A stretch of DNA of 58,810 nucleotides. Origin: Paenibacillus abyssi (GTDB lineage Bacteria; Bacillota; Bacilli; Paenibacillales; Paenibacillaceae). The stretch is taken from positions 1 through 58,810 of the forward strand of contig NZ_BMGR01000022.1 in the NCBI RefSeq assembly GCF_014640295.1, written 5' to 3'. How positions within the stretch are numbered: position 1 is the stretch's first letter; the number at the start of each line of letters is the position of its first letter. This document shows positions 41,255-51,000 of the stretch, piece by piece. The translations under genes and the position numbers were made by a program. The notes beneath the pieces were generated by a model that was given only the letters and a program-made list of their open reading frames with translations, was not told the origin of the DNA and did not search any database.

Positions 41255-42058
41255 TCAACCTGGAACGATACGGACGCATTCGCCGGCAGATTTGGCGCCT
41301 TGACTATGCAGCCAATGAACAAGATCAGTAGCAGAACTACGATGCGCTGCGTCCAGTGGAGTTAATCCATCCCAGACGGATATCCAGTTCAGTTCGGCAC
41401 CTTCTTCGAGGAGATATTCTGCAGACTGCAGCTGTCCTCCGTGGCAAGCGCACCAGAAGGCAACGGTAACCTTGTCCGGAGGAGAAGCGCTATTTGCTCC
41501 CCAAGGATATCGCTCAGAAAGCGTGTTCCCGGCGAAATAGGCTTTTATTACGTCCATCTGCCCAAGCGCAGCCGCATGCCAGAGTGCACTCATCGCTCCG
41601 CGTTCAACCAATCTACGGGCTGCATGCCATTGTGCGAACGCAACTGCATCGTCCAGTGGTGTGCCACCGGCAATTACTGCACCTGGTGCTTCGATGTCGG
41701 CGCCAGCATCAAGAAGCGCGTCAAGCACTTCAATGTCATCGGAGCTCGCAGCCCAATGCAGCGGTGTCTCCGAGTTCGAACCCGTGAAACGAGCGTTCAC
41801 CTCCGCACCGAATTCGACTAACACTCCCACAGTAGCCGATCCGTTCGGGAAGTGACCGGGCCAGTCGGTCACCACATGCAACAGTGTTCGAGACATCCTA
41901 CAGCTATCGCCTTCGTTACTATTGTCTCTTTCGATAATTCTTGCCCTTGCCAAACCTGGATTCTCGACGAGCAGTCGCTTCAACGATGGAATATCGCCAG
42001 TATGGATCGCTTTGACAATGGTTACTGCCAGTGTTTCATCTTCGTAAATAAATTCCAT
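41255..42058 (-). CDS. Ankyrin-repeat protein
   Basis: 267 residues with about five ankyrin repeats: ETPLHWAASSDDIEVLDALLDAGADIE, TPLDDAVAFAQWHAARRLVERGA, ALWHAAALGQMDVIKAYF, VAFWCACHGGQLQSAEYLLEEGAELN and TPLDAAHRSSATDLVHWLHSQGA. There is no signal peptide or enzymatic domain. Start ATG 42058 has GGGAGGT six bases upstream. It is convergent with exoA. Ankyrin proteins bind other proteins; the partner is unknown. Confidence 0.88.
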   Translation of the reverse strand: MEFIYEDETLAVTIVKAIHTGDIPSLKRLLVENPGLARARIIERDNSNEGDSCRMSRTLLHVVTDWPGHFPNGSATVGVLVEFGAEVNARFTGSNSETPLHWAASSDDIEVLDALLDAGADIEAPGAVIAGGTPLDDAVAFAQWHAARRLVERGAMSALWHAAALGQMDVIKAYFAGNTLSERYPWGANSASPPDKVTVAFWCACHGGQLQSAEYLLEEGAELNWISVWDGLTPLDAAHRSSATDLVHWLHSQGAKSAGECVRIVPG

Positions 42059-42374
42059 ATCCAAACCTCCCAATATATAATCAGTCCCATCTCTATCCCT
42101 TATGGCTCAAATGGTAGTTTAAATACTGACTTAAATTTGATCGTAAATTTGCCGTACTTGAAGTATTCGTGGATTGTTTATAATGTCCTGCTCGTTAGTA
42201 GATGGTTGCTGTCCCGACTGCCGGGCTGTGGCTGACTCCGGGGTTCCTGCAACTGCTTTCTCCGAATTCTTGTTTGCAAACTGTTGAAAGGAAAGCCCAA
42301 AGAGGGCCGCAACAGGTCACCAACCAGCAACCAGTCACAGCCCCAAACCCGCGTCCGACGCGGCCTCTCGGTTC

Positions 42375-42431
42375 TTATTCTTCGCCTGTCGCAATCGGAT
42401 TCTCCTCATACGAGATCTAATCGCTCCAGCT
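42375..42431 (-). pseudogene. Orphan 3' tail of a sulfurtransferase gene (copy C)
   Basis: The minus strand encodes SWSD-stop-ISYEENPIATGEE-stop, matching the last 20 codons of the intact sulfurtransferase at 52353 (SWSDWISYEGNPIKTGDEEN). The Trp codon has become TAG. Similarity begins sharply at AGCTGGAGCGATT. No more of the gene is present. Confidence 0.75.
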
Positions 42432-42559
42432 ATCAATTTTCTCCGTAAGCAACCCGGTCCTTTGACGGGCGAGATCACGCATCGGCAAAGATGTACTTCA
42501 GTTCAAAATAACGTAATTAAAACGGCCGCCGGCTTTCAAAGCCCGGCGGCCGTTCCGTA
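42432..42559. other. Short spacer, no gene seen
   Basis: Contains the inverted repeat GGCCGCCGG / CCGGCGGCC around 42522-42553, which on the minus strand follows the SRPBCC stop and is likely its terminator, although the T run is poor. Confidence 0.4.
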
Positions 42560-43081
42560 TTACGAGATCTTTTTCAGATACGCTTCGAGATTGTCCATCG
42601 TTTCGGTAATGCCCTGCATCATGCCCATATCCTTCACTTGCTTGAGGGCTTCCGCCGTGGCGTATTCCGAATAGCTGACGATCTTCATCTTGCCGTTGCC
42701 CAGGTCGACGAACTCGTTCCGGACCTTGGTCGCCGGCATCTCGGTGTTCTCGTTGCCCTCTGCATCCGAGAAATAGTCGGTGTACGTGAAGCTCTGCGGC
42801 GCGTTGATTTCATGGTAGATGCCTTTGCCCCAAGACTCCATGCCGAACCACTCGCCCATGTTGGGATCGGTGCATTTCATGCAATAGTGCCAGACGCCGC
42901 CCGGACGGAAATCGACGGTGCAGTGAGTCACTTCGAAACCGCGTGGCCCCCACCAATGCTTGAGATGCTCCGCTTCCGTATAAGCCTTGAACACGAGATC
43001 GCGCGGCGCGTTGAATTCGCGCTCCAGCACGAGCGTCTTGCCGTCGTTCTCCACTCTCGAAACGATTGCGTTGTTGGACAT
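42560..43081 (-). CDS. SRPBCC (AHSA1/START-like) protein
   Basis: 173 residues with the SRPBCC helix-grip fold: EREFNAPRDLVFKAYTEAEHLKHWWGPRGFE, RPGGVWHYCM and a long C-terminal helix (GITETMDNLEAYLKKI). The fold binds hydrophobic ligands. It lies 33 bases after the ArsR gene, and ArsR-SRPBCC pairs are common; the ArsR protein probably controls it. The ligand is unknown. Confidence 0.92.
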   Translation of the reverse strand: MSNNAIVSRVENDGKTLVLEREFNAPRDLVFKAYTEAEHLKHWWGPRGFEVTHCTVDFRPGGVWHYCMKCTDPNMGEWFGMESWGKGIYHEINAPQSFTYTDYFSDAEGNENTEMPATKVRNEFVDLGNGKMKIVSYSEYATAEALKQVKDMGMMQGITETMDNLEAYLKKIS

Positions 43082-43114
43082 TTTCAGTACCCTCCCATGA
43101 AATGTTGAATGATT

Positions 43115-43468
43115 TTAGGATTGATCCCCATCCTGCAGTTTCTTCAGGTAGTCGTCCAGGTTGCCGAAACGTTCTTTCATCAGCCCCCGAAACGAATTCA
43201 CCCAGTTGTCCAGCGCCTGAAAAGGCTCGGCCCGGAGCCGGTAGTACCGGCGGTTAGCTTCGGCCTGCACCTCCACGATCCCGTTCTCGCTCAGCACCTT
43301 CAGGTGCTTCGACGCTTGAGGCTGCCGCATGTTCAGCCGTTCGGCGATCTCATTAACGGTCAGGGGACCGTCGCGGAGCAGCTCCACGATATTCATGCGG
43401 TTCGGTTCGGCCAGGGCGCTCAGCGTTGTCATGTCCATGCCGGAATGCTTTCCTGACATGTCGTTCAC
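43115..43468 (-). CDS. ArsR-family winged-helix regulator
   Basis: 117 residues. Winged helix: LAEPNRMNIVELLRDGPLTVNEIAERLNMRQPQASKHLKVLSENGIV, then the wing VEVQAEANRRYYRL. No cysteine metal site is visible (one Met/His-rich N-terminus only), so it is likely of the non-metal type found beside SRPBCC genes. It is probably autoregulating the pair. Confidence 0.93.
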   Translation of the reverse strand: MNDMSGKHSGMDMTTLSALAEPNRMNIVELLRDGPLTVNEIAERLNMRQPQASKHLKVLSENGIVEVQAEANRRYYRLRAEPFQALDNWVNSFRGLMKERFGNLDDYLKKLQDGDQS

Positions 43469-43601
43469 CTCATCATGGATTGATCTCTCTCTAGGATCTC
43501 ATCTCCCTTATCAAGGTCGTCAGTTTCTCGTTGACCTAAATATACTTCATAGAGAATATTCCTGTCAAGGGATATTAAAACCTAAATAAAAAAGCACCGG
43601 G

Positions 43602-43905
43602 TTAACCCGATGCCAGTATCCAAAAGTCCGGCCGGTCGATGGCCGCGGCGCCGTCTTTAACGTAAAACCGGATTTCTGCGCCCGTACGTTCCGGGAAATC
43701 GAATACGGTCATGAGCGCTAACCCATCATTAATGTACAACTCTACGGCGGAGCGGTCAAGGAAAACGTGGTGGGTGAGATACCGCTCATCGGCAGTCCCC
43801 GCCTTGCAAGACTTCACGCCTTTCGGTCCTGCTCCGGCACTTGTCCGGTCGAAGAACGCTTCTTCCGACGCCGGGCGGTATCGTAGCGGCCACCGTCAAC
43901 CTGAT
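43602..43905 (-). pseudogene. C-terminal remnant of a GH32 beta-fructosidase
   Basis: The open part reads RPASEEAFFDRTSAGAG...HHVFLDRSAVELYINDGLALMTVFDFPE, the C-terminal beta-sandwich of GH32 invertases and levanases, ending in a stop at 43602. Upstream the similarity shifts frame (RYD then ASEE) and is lost before 43990. The catalytic five-blade domain is missing. This is debris of a carbohydrate gene. Confidence 0.75.
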
Positions 43906-43987
43906 CAAGCCGCGTACAAAGTCGCTTACCTTCGATTCATGCGGAAGCCCGCTTCCTCCGCGCGGCCGTAGAACCAACCATATGAGA

Positions 43988-44905
43988 TCATATCTCCCTG
44001 CCCGCGGCAACGAGCAAGAACACATTATCCTCTAACGGCTGGCAAGCATTTTTCATGAGCTCGATTTTCTCTTTTTCGCGCAGGTCGTTCGTTCGAATTT
44101 GCTCGGCGGCCTGTACGTATTTGTCCCATAAAAGGACGCTATTTGCTTCGTCCCAAAGCGTCATATATTCGTTCTCGATCAGATTGTATAAACGGCTTTT
44201 TTTGATCAAATTATAGGTAAAGAAGTCGTTCGCCGTAATTCGTTGATTCTCTTCATCTCGATTATGCATGAACGGCCCCGACACGACATGCATGTCTACC
44301 TTGTAAGTATCGCTGAACAGAGGTTTCCTTGTAAACCGCACCTCGCAAACTTGATCGACAGGACGATTCGCTTCCATGCATGCCTTCACGATTGCGCCAA
44401 ACACTTTGCAATAATTATCCATGACGCGGTCGTTTTCTCCGTAAACCAATTTAAAACCTTCCATCCATGGAGGCGAAACTAATACTTTTAGGACTGCGCC
44501 TTGCTTGATCGCCTGCGACAAACTAGCGGAGATTTTGCTGGTCAGGATCAGCCGGTAGCCCGATACCCATACTTCTCTGTCGCAAGTTTTCAGCAAGTGT
44601 TCCAGGAGCAATTGCTTATTGAAGTGCAGATCGCTGATGCCGAATTCATGGATTCCTTCCAGAAGCTTATCGTTCTCATGATTTTTATATTTAACGAAAA
44701 TATCGGACACGAGCGAGAAGATGGACGCAAGCAGCGACGTAGCGAAGGCCATAGCCAACTCCGGTACCAAGGGGCTTGCTTTCAACGGAGATACATAAAT
44801 CACGATGAAACCGAGCACGCTCACCGCCAACATCAGAACGGCATAGACATTGTTATGCAGCTTATAGGCTTGTAGCTTTTGCCATAAGGATCGTTTCGTA
44901 TCCAT
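43988..44905 (-). CDS. Two-TM protein with phospholipase-D-like fold
   Basis: 305 residues. Two membrane helices near the start (NVYAVLMLAVSVLGFIVIYV and ALAMAF-type LVPELAMAFATSLLASIFSLV), then a cytoplasmic domain with PLD-like strands: DREVWVSGYRLILTSKISASLSQAIKQGAVLKVLVSPP and DMHVVSGPFMHNRDEENQRITANDFF. A canonical HxKxxxxD motif is absent, so catalysis is doubtful. It starts 22 bases after the GNAT stop with AGGAGAA upstream, so the two form an operon. Confidence 0.7.
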   Translation of the reverse strand: MDTKRSLWQKLQAYKLHNNVYAVLMLAVSVLGFIVIYVSPLKASPLVPELAMAFATSLLASIFSLVSDIFVKYKNHENDKLLEGIHEFGISDLHFNKQLLLEHLLKTCDREVWVSGYRLILTSKISASLSQAIKQGAVLKVLVSPPWMEGFKLVYGENDRVMDNYCKVFGAIVKACMEANRPVDQVCEVRFTRKPLFSDTYKVDMHVVSGPFMHNRDEENQRITANDFFTYNLIKKSRLYNLIENEYMTLWDEANSVLLWDKYVQAAEQIRTNDLREKEKIELMKNACQPLEDNVFLLVAAGREI

Positions 44906-44926
44906 AGATATGCTGGTTCTCCTTAT

Positions 44927-45454
44927 TTATTTGCGATAGTAGACGGTGTCGAGTTCAGGGCCCCGTCCGTTTTTGATTCTTTTAATTTCTTGCATCCCGA
45001 TTTTATTCAGCACACGGATATGGCTGTCGTTCGTAGACCAGGTTCTCGTCATGATCGGCTGATTTTCTTGCTTTGCGATTTCCGCCAGTTCCTCATAAAA
45101 ACGCCTCGTGATTCCTTGGCCGCGATGCTCTTCACCAACGATCACGGTCGTCACGTATATTGTCTCGATCCCGTCATTCAAATCTTCAGAAACGAAATGC
45201 GTACGAAATGACATGAACCCGATAACCTCATCCCGATCCAGCGCCAGCAAAAAAGATTGCCTTTTCAGCGTTTCAAAGTATTGCTTCGGCTCTTGTTTGG
45301 CCGTTGGTCGAACGGTCAGATCAGTCTGATAAGAATGCTCGCGCGCGGAAAGCGGCGGGATAAATGCATGGTCATAACGGCACAGCAATTTCCACACACC
45401 GTCCAGCATATGGGGCTTTGTCAGCATGTCGTACAATTGAAATTGGATCGGCAT
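44927..45454 (-). CDS. GNAT-family N-acetyltransferase
   Basis: 175 residues. The acetyl-CoA signature is VTTVIVGEEHRGQGITRRFYEELAEIAKQ, followed by the TRTWSTNDSHIRVLNKIGMQEIKRI motif B. I chose the second ATG (45454) because GAGGA directly touches the first. Substrate unknown. It is cotranscribed with the two-TM PLD-like protein downstream, an unusual pairing within the accessory region. Confidence 0.85.
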   Translation of the reverse strand: MPIQFQLYDMLTKPHMLDGVWKLLCRYDHAFIPPLSAREHSYQTDLTVRPTAKQEPKQYFETLKRQSFLLALDRDEVIGFMSFRTHFVSEDLNDGIETIYVTTVIVGEEHRGQGITRRFYEELAEIAKQENQPIMTRTWSTNDSHIRVLNKIGMQEIKRIKNGRGPELDTVYYRK

Positions 45455-45822
45455 ATTCATTCCTCGCTTTTCTTCAAGAAGTGTACAAACTATTATACTT
45501 CAAAATGGACAATGAGTAGCGATCTATTTAATCAACTCGGAAGGAAAAGCTATGAGTGATTTTATAAGCTGTACAGACCGGTACGAGCGTGCGCTCAGTT
45601 CGGGGCTGCATGTAAGTATTTCAGAAACCGCTTGTTGATTCCTTGTTGACTTCGGGCCATAAAAAATACAGAGCATCGGGTTCGATTTACACCGTGCTCT
45701 GTATATAGCTTACAAACTGCTATTCGTCCCGTGGCTCCTCGTCTCCAACGGCAATTGGGTTCCCCGCATAACTAACCCAATCGCTCCAGCTTACGAATAT
45801 GCTGCCCTTGACTGAAAACATT
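45455..45822. other. Spacer with repeat B and sulfurtransferase tail B
   Basis: No intact gene. It holds, from right to left on the minus strand, the orphan sulfurtransferase tail, a terminator (45661-45704, stem ATACAGAGCA...TGCTCTGTAT plus six T), and about 60 nt (45612-45668) that match the region after the intact sulfurtransferase gene (52251-52308). Confidence 0.7.
45720..45791 (-). pseudogene. Orphan 3' tail of a sulfurtransferase gene (copy B)
   Basis: Minus strand reads SWSDWVSYAGNPIAVGDEEPRDE-stop, an open copy of the last codons of the gene at 52353, followed by its own terminator. It starts at the same point as copy C, at AGCTGGAGCGATTGG. The sequence has diverged, so the duplication is not recent or came from a relative. 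Confidence 0.75.
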
Positions 45823-47547
45823 TTATTTTTTATTCTCTGCTATAATCTTTTTAGCTTCTCGCAGATCAATTTTCGCCCGATGCCCGTGCTTTTCTAACAG
45901 ATGCAACAGGTTCGATCCATTTAAAAGCGTTATGGGCTTACCTTTTGCGAATTCATATGCATCAGGACCATAATCAGCAGTGGATACTAAAATCCCCTTT
46001 GTTGCGCCCTCGTTTACAACCGTACCGTATAAATCTCTAACAGCTGAAACACTTACTGTATTTGTGTATCGTTTGGCTTGTATAATAATTTTCCCGCCAC
46101 GAATTGGATCCGGATCAAATGCAACAACATCTACTCCTCCATCTCTGCTCGCTTGTGTTACTCTTACTTCTCCGCCATTTGATAAAAACTCTTTTTCAAA
46201 TAGCTGTCTAATTAGATGCTCAAAGTCCTCCCAATTCATTGCTGCAAGGTTTGTTGTGGAATCGATTTGATTTGCTACCTCATAGCCTTCTATAAATCGT
46301 TTGTCTTGCTTACTTATCTGAAGTAAAGGCTGAATGGGTGTTAATGTGCTTAATTTACTACTTGCAACCCCTTTAAATTTTCTAAAGCAAATTTTCGGAT
46401 CGACATTAGCCAAATCAACTTTTATGAAATCAATTTTCTTAATTTGAATCGTAAGGATACAATTATTCTCAAGCTTACCTGTTGCTTTGTTTATTGCTTC
46501 AACCCAGCCATTAAATGAGACAGCATCAATTGCATTTGCCGCATCAGCTTCAAATATTTCGTGAATTGTTCTAAGCGTAATCTTATACAAAGTCTCGTCA
46601 AACAACTTTTGTGTATATGATTCAGGATAATACGTTTCTTTCAATTCTTTCTTAGATGCAATATATTTTACCTCTTTAATTGTTGGCATTGAATCAATTG
46701 AGGGCAGTTCATATTCAATAATTAATATTTTGCTCTCAGGTATGTATTCCAACTCATAATTCTTTGGAAAAGTGTCTGGATAATCTGAATTATTTAATAC
46801 CATATCACAGTATTCCAATATTGAATCAGAATTGAGATTATAGTAGGATTCTTTTAAATGATCAATTTTCACATTGAATTCTTCCTGTAATTTCAAAAAT
46901 TCATTTTTACTTCTAGTCCACTCCTCAACTCTTTCGTTCCACTTCTGTAATTCCAATTGATGTTCTTGTTCAATTGATTGATTATAGATATCTATTTCGG
47001 ATTTTACTTTCTCCCAGCTTAGGATAGAAACAGCAAAGAGATCGTTATATTGTTTTATTTTCCTCTCTTTTTTCGACTTGAAGATTCTCTCCATTAAACT
47101 AAAGACAGGCACTTCTTTTTCGGGTTGTTCTGGGTATGATTTCTTTGGTTTCGGCTGTGGTTTAACCGGACAGTCCTCCGAAAAATTATCTTTCTTTTTC
47201 AGACTGTCCCAATTTACTGAGTCATCAACAGATAAAGTGTGCAATAGTAAGTTTTCAATTGCCCTAACCGCAGTCTCCGCTTCGGCAGTCCTCATTTGCG
47301 CTTCGCTTATACTTGCTTCCATTTGTGCGTATTTTCTTTGTTTTGTTTCAATAACATCCCACTTTTCCATCCATTTCTGAGCTTGTAAATTCACTTTGTT
47401 TTGAAGAATATCTAATTCTGGAGCAGATATTATTTTATGCTCTTTAAGTCCCTCATGATACATCTCAAGTGAATATTTTAATATACGTGTTCCTGTCGCG
47501 TTCCAGTGTGCTTCAGCTGTGCTTACATTTAGATGCTTATAACTCAT
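45823..47547 (-). CDS. Mrr-type restriction endonuclease with coiled-coil N-terminus
   Basis: 574 residues. The last 130 are a PD-(D/E)xK nuclease of the Mrr_cat type: MNWEDFEHLIRQLFEK, then DGGVDVVAFDPD and IIIQAKRYTN carrying Asp and Gln-x-Lys, then NEGATKGILVSTADYG. Residues 40-220 are largely coiled coil with a Pro/Lys-rich break (KPQPKPKKSYPEQPEKE). The middle is unassigned. Such proteins cut modified or foreign DNA. No methylase is nearby. The gene is AT-richer than its surroundings. Confidence 0.85.
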   Translation of the reverse strand: MSYKHLNVSTAEAHWNATGTRILKYSLEMYHEGLKEHKIISAPELDILQNKVNLQAQKWMEKWDVIETKQRKYAQMEASISEAQMRTAEAETAVRAIENLLLHTLSVDDSVNWDSLKKKDNFSEDCPVKPQPKPKKSYPEQPEKEVPVFSLMERIFKSKKERKIKQYNDLFAVSILSWEKVKSEIDIYNQSIEQEHQLELQKWNERVEEWTRSKNEFLKLQEEFNVKIDHLKESYYNLNSDSILEYCDMVLNNSDYPDTFPKNYELEYIPESKILIIEYELPSIDSMPTIKEVKYIASKKELKETYYPESYTQKLFDETLYKITLRTIHEIFEADAANAIDAVSFNGWVEAINKATGKLENNCILTIQIKKIDFIKVDLANVDPKICFRKFKGVASSKLSTLTPIQPLLQISKQDKRFIEGYEVANQIDSTTNLAAMNWEDFEHLIRQLFEKEFLSNGGEVRVTQASRDGGVDVVAFDPDPIRGGKIIIQAKRYTNTVSVSAVRDLYGTVVNEGATKGILVSTADYGPDAYEFAKGKPITLLNGSNLLHLLEKHGHRAKIDLREAKKIIAENKK

Positions 47548-47754
47548 ATTAACACCCCGATATTAATTTTGGAAATATGTCTCAATTATATCGTTCCGAG
47601 CTCGTATTTCATAGAATTTTGTCAAAACAAAACGACGAATCCAATTTGAGATTCGTCGTCTCCTTACTATTTGCTAGTCAGGTACGCGACTCGGAATACT
47701 TCTCCCATCCCTCATACACGATCCTTGAAGTATACCAAGCCCAAGAGCGCCCTT

Positions 47755-48075
47755 CCTAGATTTCAGTACACATCGAAGCCGTTTAACCGCATACTCTCAA
47801 AGCTTGGCATCCAAGGCAGCCACTCGAGACGCGGTAACTGTTTTGACAATGCCTGTATTGAATCGTTCTTTTTAGCATTTAAAAACCGAGAAGATTTATC
47901 TTAGCCATCTGCAAACGATACCTGATGTGGAGCAGGCGATCCACGAGTATGTCTTGTTCTACAACAATGAACGCTTTCAGCAAAAGCTAAACGACCGTTC
48001 CCCAGTGGAGTACCGGGAAACGGCCGCAGCATAAAGATGTCTTTTTAGTCGTGTCTACTTGACGGGGTTATGACC
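47755..48075 (+). mobile_element. IS3-family (IS150-like) element remnant
   Basis: The end of an OrfB transposase is readable: FQYTSKPFNRILSKLG, SHSRRGNCFDNACIESFF, then after a frameshift near 47890 EKIYLSHLQTIPDVEQAIHEY and NNERFQQKLNDRSPVEYRETAAA-stop (48034). The terminal sequence GTGTCTACTTGACGGGGTTATGACC follows, as at IS150-type right ends. OrfA, most of OrfB and the left end are gone, so it is immobile. Confidence 0.88.
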
Positions 48076-48097
48076 AGAGAGGAGTGGTGTTTATATT

Positions 48098-51000
48098 TTA
48101 TTGTTCTGGTTCCAACATCTCTTGTAATGATTCGCTAACCAACTTATATAGAGGTTTAAGATTTAGAGGTTCTCTCAATAACTCATACACCCAACTTGCA
48201 TTCAAGCCTATACTAATTGCCGTACGGACAAATTCTTCATGAATGGTACCATAAAAATGAGCTGATTTATCGTTAAGAATATACTTGTATATCTCTTTTA
48301 GTTTCTCAAAATAACTTTTTTTCATATCTTCATCCGACAATGAATTAATATAAACTGAGTACTGTAACAGCACATCACTGTTTAATGGATATAGGTATTT
48401 CAAATGGAGAAGTCTCAGCAAGAGATCCAATAGTTCTTCGTAAGTAACCAAACTTTCTGAGATTAGAAACCCCATAATATTTGTTGTATTAGTACTATTC
48501 GTAACAGTGTGTTGTATCTTTCGAATAAACAAATCATCACAAACCAGTATCCTATTTGTCTTCTTACTTAATTCAATAGTTTCAATATCAACATCTAAAC
48601 TGAATTTGCTGATAGGATCATATAAATTAACATCATCAATAGTAACTGCTTCAACAGTTAGCTTGGACACAGCAAGGCGAAGTGATGTCCACAATCGTCG
48701 TCTTGCTTTCTTATCTTCGTCTGTATAGGAGTAGCCTGTTAATTGATTTTCATCATCAAGTACAATAACACCAGTACTTATTTTTGTATGCTTTTGTGAT
48801 TCTTTCATTCCAATCTCGATGGATTTAATAACCTCTGGAGAGAGATAACACTTACCTGATACTGCTTCTAGCTTATTTAACAAGCCAAGGTAAGCAAGCA
48901 AAATCAAAGAACTAAATGAAAAAATATACTCGGCATCATTATGTAACGATACCTCCCCAGCGTATAAATGTTGGTCTTTGTGATTTAGTATTGAGATTAT
49001 CATTTCAGCATAACTTTCTATACTGGTACCAGACAAATAAGAAATTGGCATCCCAATTTCTACTCCAAAATTATACATTTCTAGCTGTTTGTGTTTCCCT
49101 TCATTTATCACTCCCATGGTTTTCTTCATTTGATCTATTAACTCTTCCGGTGTAGACCCACTATGGGTAATAAAATAATCATGCTCTGGATACTCTCCTT
49201 GTAGCTTCTCTAAGCAGTATCTAAAGAAGTAGACGTATATGCTTAAAACTTCAACCACTTCATATTTGCCATCTAACAACTCAACTTCTTCTGTCAATTT
49301 ACCTTCGGATAACAAGAGAAGACTAACTGGATCGTCGTGAAAATAATTTTCGCATTCAAACTTAATTTCACCGGATTCTTTTAGTAGTTGTTTATTTTGG
49401 TGTATAGCAATTTTGCGAATATTGTTATCTTTCTTCAAAAATACAACTGAATTAATTACTGCGTGATCAAAATTGACATCTGGTTTTTCTTTATCAATAT
49501 TCGAGAAGTGAAGAGAAATATAGCCGGCCAGCGTCTCCTTATTAATCCGTTCAAATGATTTATAAAGTGTCTCTAAAGCAATCGTCTGTGCTTCTCCCCA
49601 CTTTTCTTGTCTAGCCCTTAATGATGAAACAAGGAAATGAAAGGAGGCATTCGATGTATTTAGTAAATAGCCTATTTCATCTTCTATACCGTCATAATCC
49701 TGTCTTTGCATTTTTGATATTACGGTATTGTATGCGGAATAATCGTCCAAACCAAATGTCATTTTGTATTCTTCTAACGTTTGGATCGCTTTTCGCCAAT
49801 TAGGAATAAGCATTTCAATATCAATTTTATATTTCAAAAGTGTTCTAAATCTTACGCTCTTGTTATATAAATCCTTTATTTGCTCATAAGCCGACGAGGT
49901 TTCATGAGAAAACTCTTCAAAATGACCGAAAGAAGCAAAATATTTAGATAATAGCCCCTCATGGTATCCTATTCTATTGCTCAACAACTCTCTAACTTCT
50001 TCCCCTTTATGAAAGTCTAAAAGGACTTCAGCTAGATAGTTTAGATCAGCGTCATCTAATGATGATTTGGATCGTCTAATGATTTCCATTAGAGCTTCAA
50101 ATTTTTCGCTATCATTATTCTCAAGCATAATATGTACAAGCTCTTTCAAAAGGAATACAGCGTCTGAGAATTTTTCAGCTAAAGTAATGATTTCCTCCTG
50201 AACACTGGTATATCCACACGTTTTATATTTAGCTTTTAATATCAATACCTCGATTGTTGGATGAGCAGTGTAGTTTTCAGAAGCGGTTACATCCGTTCGT
50301 TGAATTATTGATTTCCAGTCTTTTTCGATATCGAAGATATGGAAAAGTTGGACTGTATTCAAAGTATTAAGATTCCATAATTCTAATAAAATTGCTTTTG
50401 CCGGTTCGTACATATCATTGCAATAATAAACACGAGCAAACAAACTCTGAATTCCTTTATTTTGCCGTAGTGAGTCTTTAATATTTTCGATATTGGAAAG
50501 TGCCGTTTTCGGATCAACTAATAATGATAGTTCAGTAACTACCTCCCAAAAACCCACCTGATTTTGTTCTTTGAAAAAATCAGTAATATATGATACTCCC
50601 AGCAGCTCAGAAACTAATCTCTCTGTATCCCCAATAAATTCTTTCGTTCTTATTAACTGATTTTCCTTATCACTCATTGTCATGTAGTACATAGCAACGA
50701 GAGCATTGTATTTGTAGAATATGTTTTTATACATATCCCAAGACTTCGAAAATGCGTTAAATGCGCCCTGGAAGTCATTATTTCTTAACAAAACATGTCC
50801 AAAATAAAAATAAGCGATATGATGCTCTAATAGTTCTATTTTTAAGTGACCATCTGCACTTAATAATTCGTCAGCTTTGTCAAAATTCCCAGCCGCAATC
50901 TCGAAATACGCTTCTTTTAGCAACAACTGCTCCCTTGAATATCTGAAGTCTCTAAAACGTGATAATACTTCATTGAAAAGATTTTTTTCTTGAGAATTAC

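Noticed and set aside
41132-41365. Plus-strand frame beginning MKLCGKISIDIPENY after exoA
   Set aside because: The ribosome site is poor and the second half is antisense to the ankyrin gene. The first 40 residues could be a gene fragment, but nothing confirms it.
42190-42350. Inverted repeat between ankyrin gene and sulfurtransferase tail
   Set aside because: Complementary words (GGTTGCTG / CAGCAACC and GGGCTGTG / CACAGCCC) are in an order that cannot form one nested hairpin.
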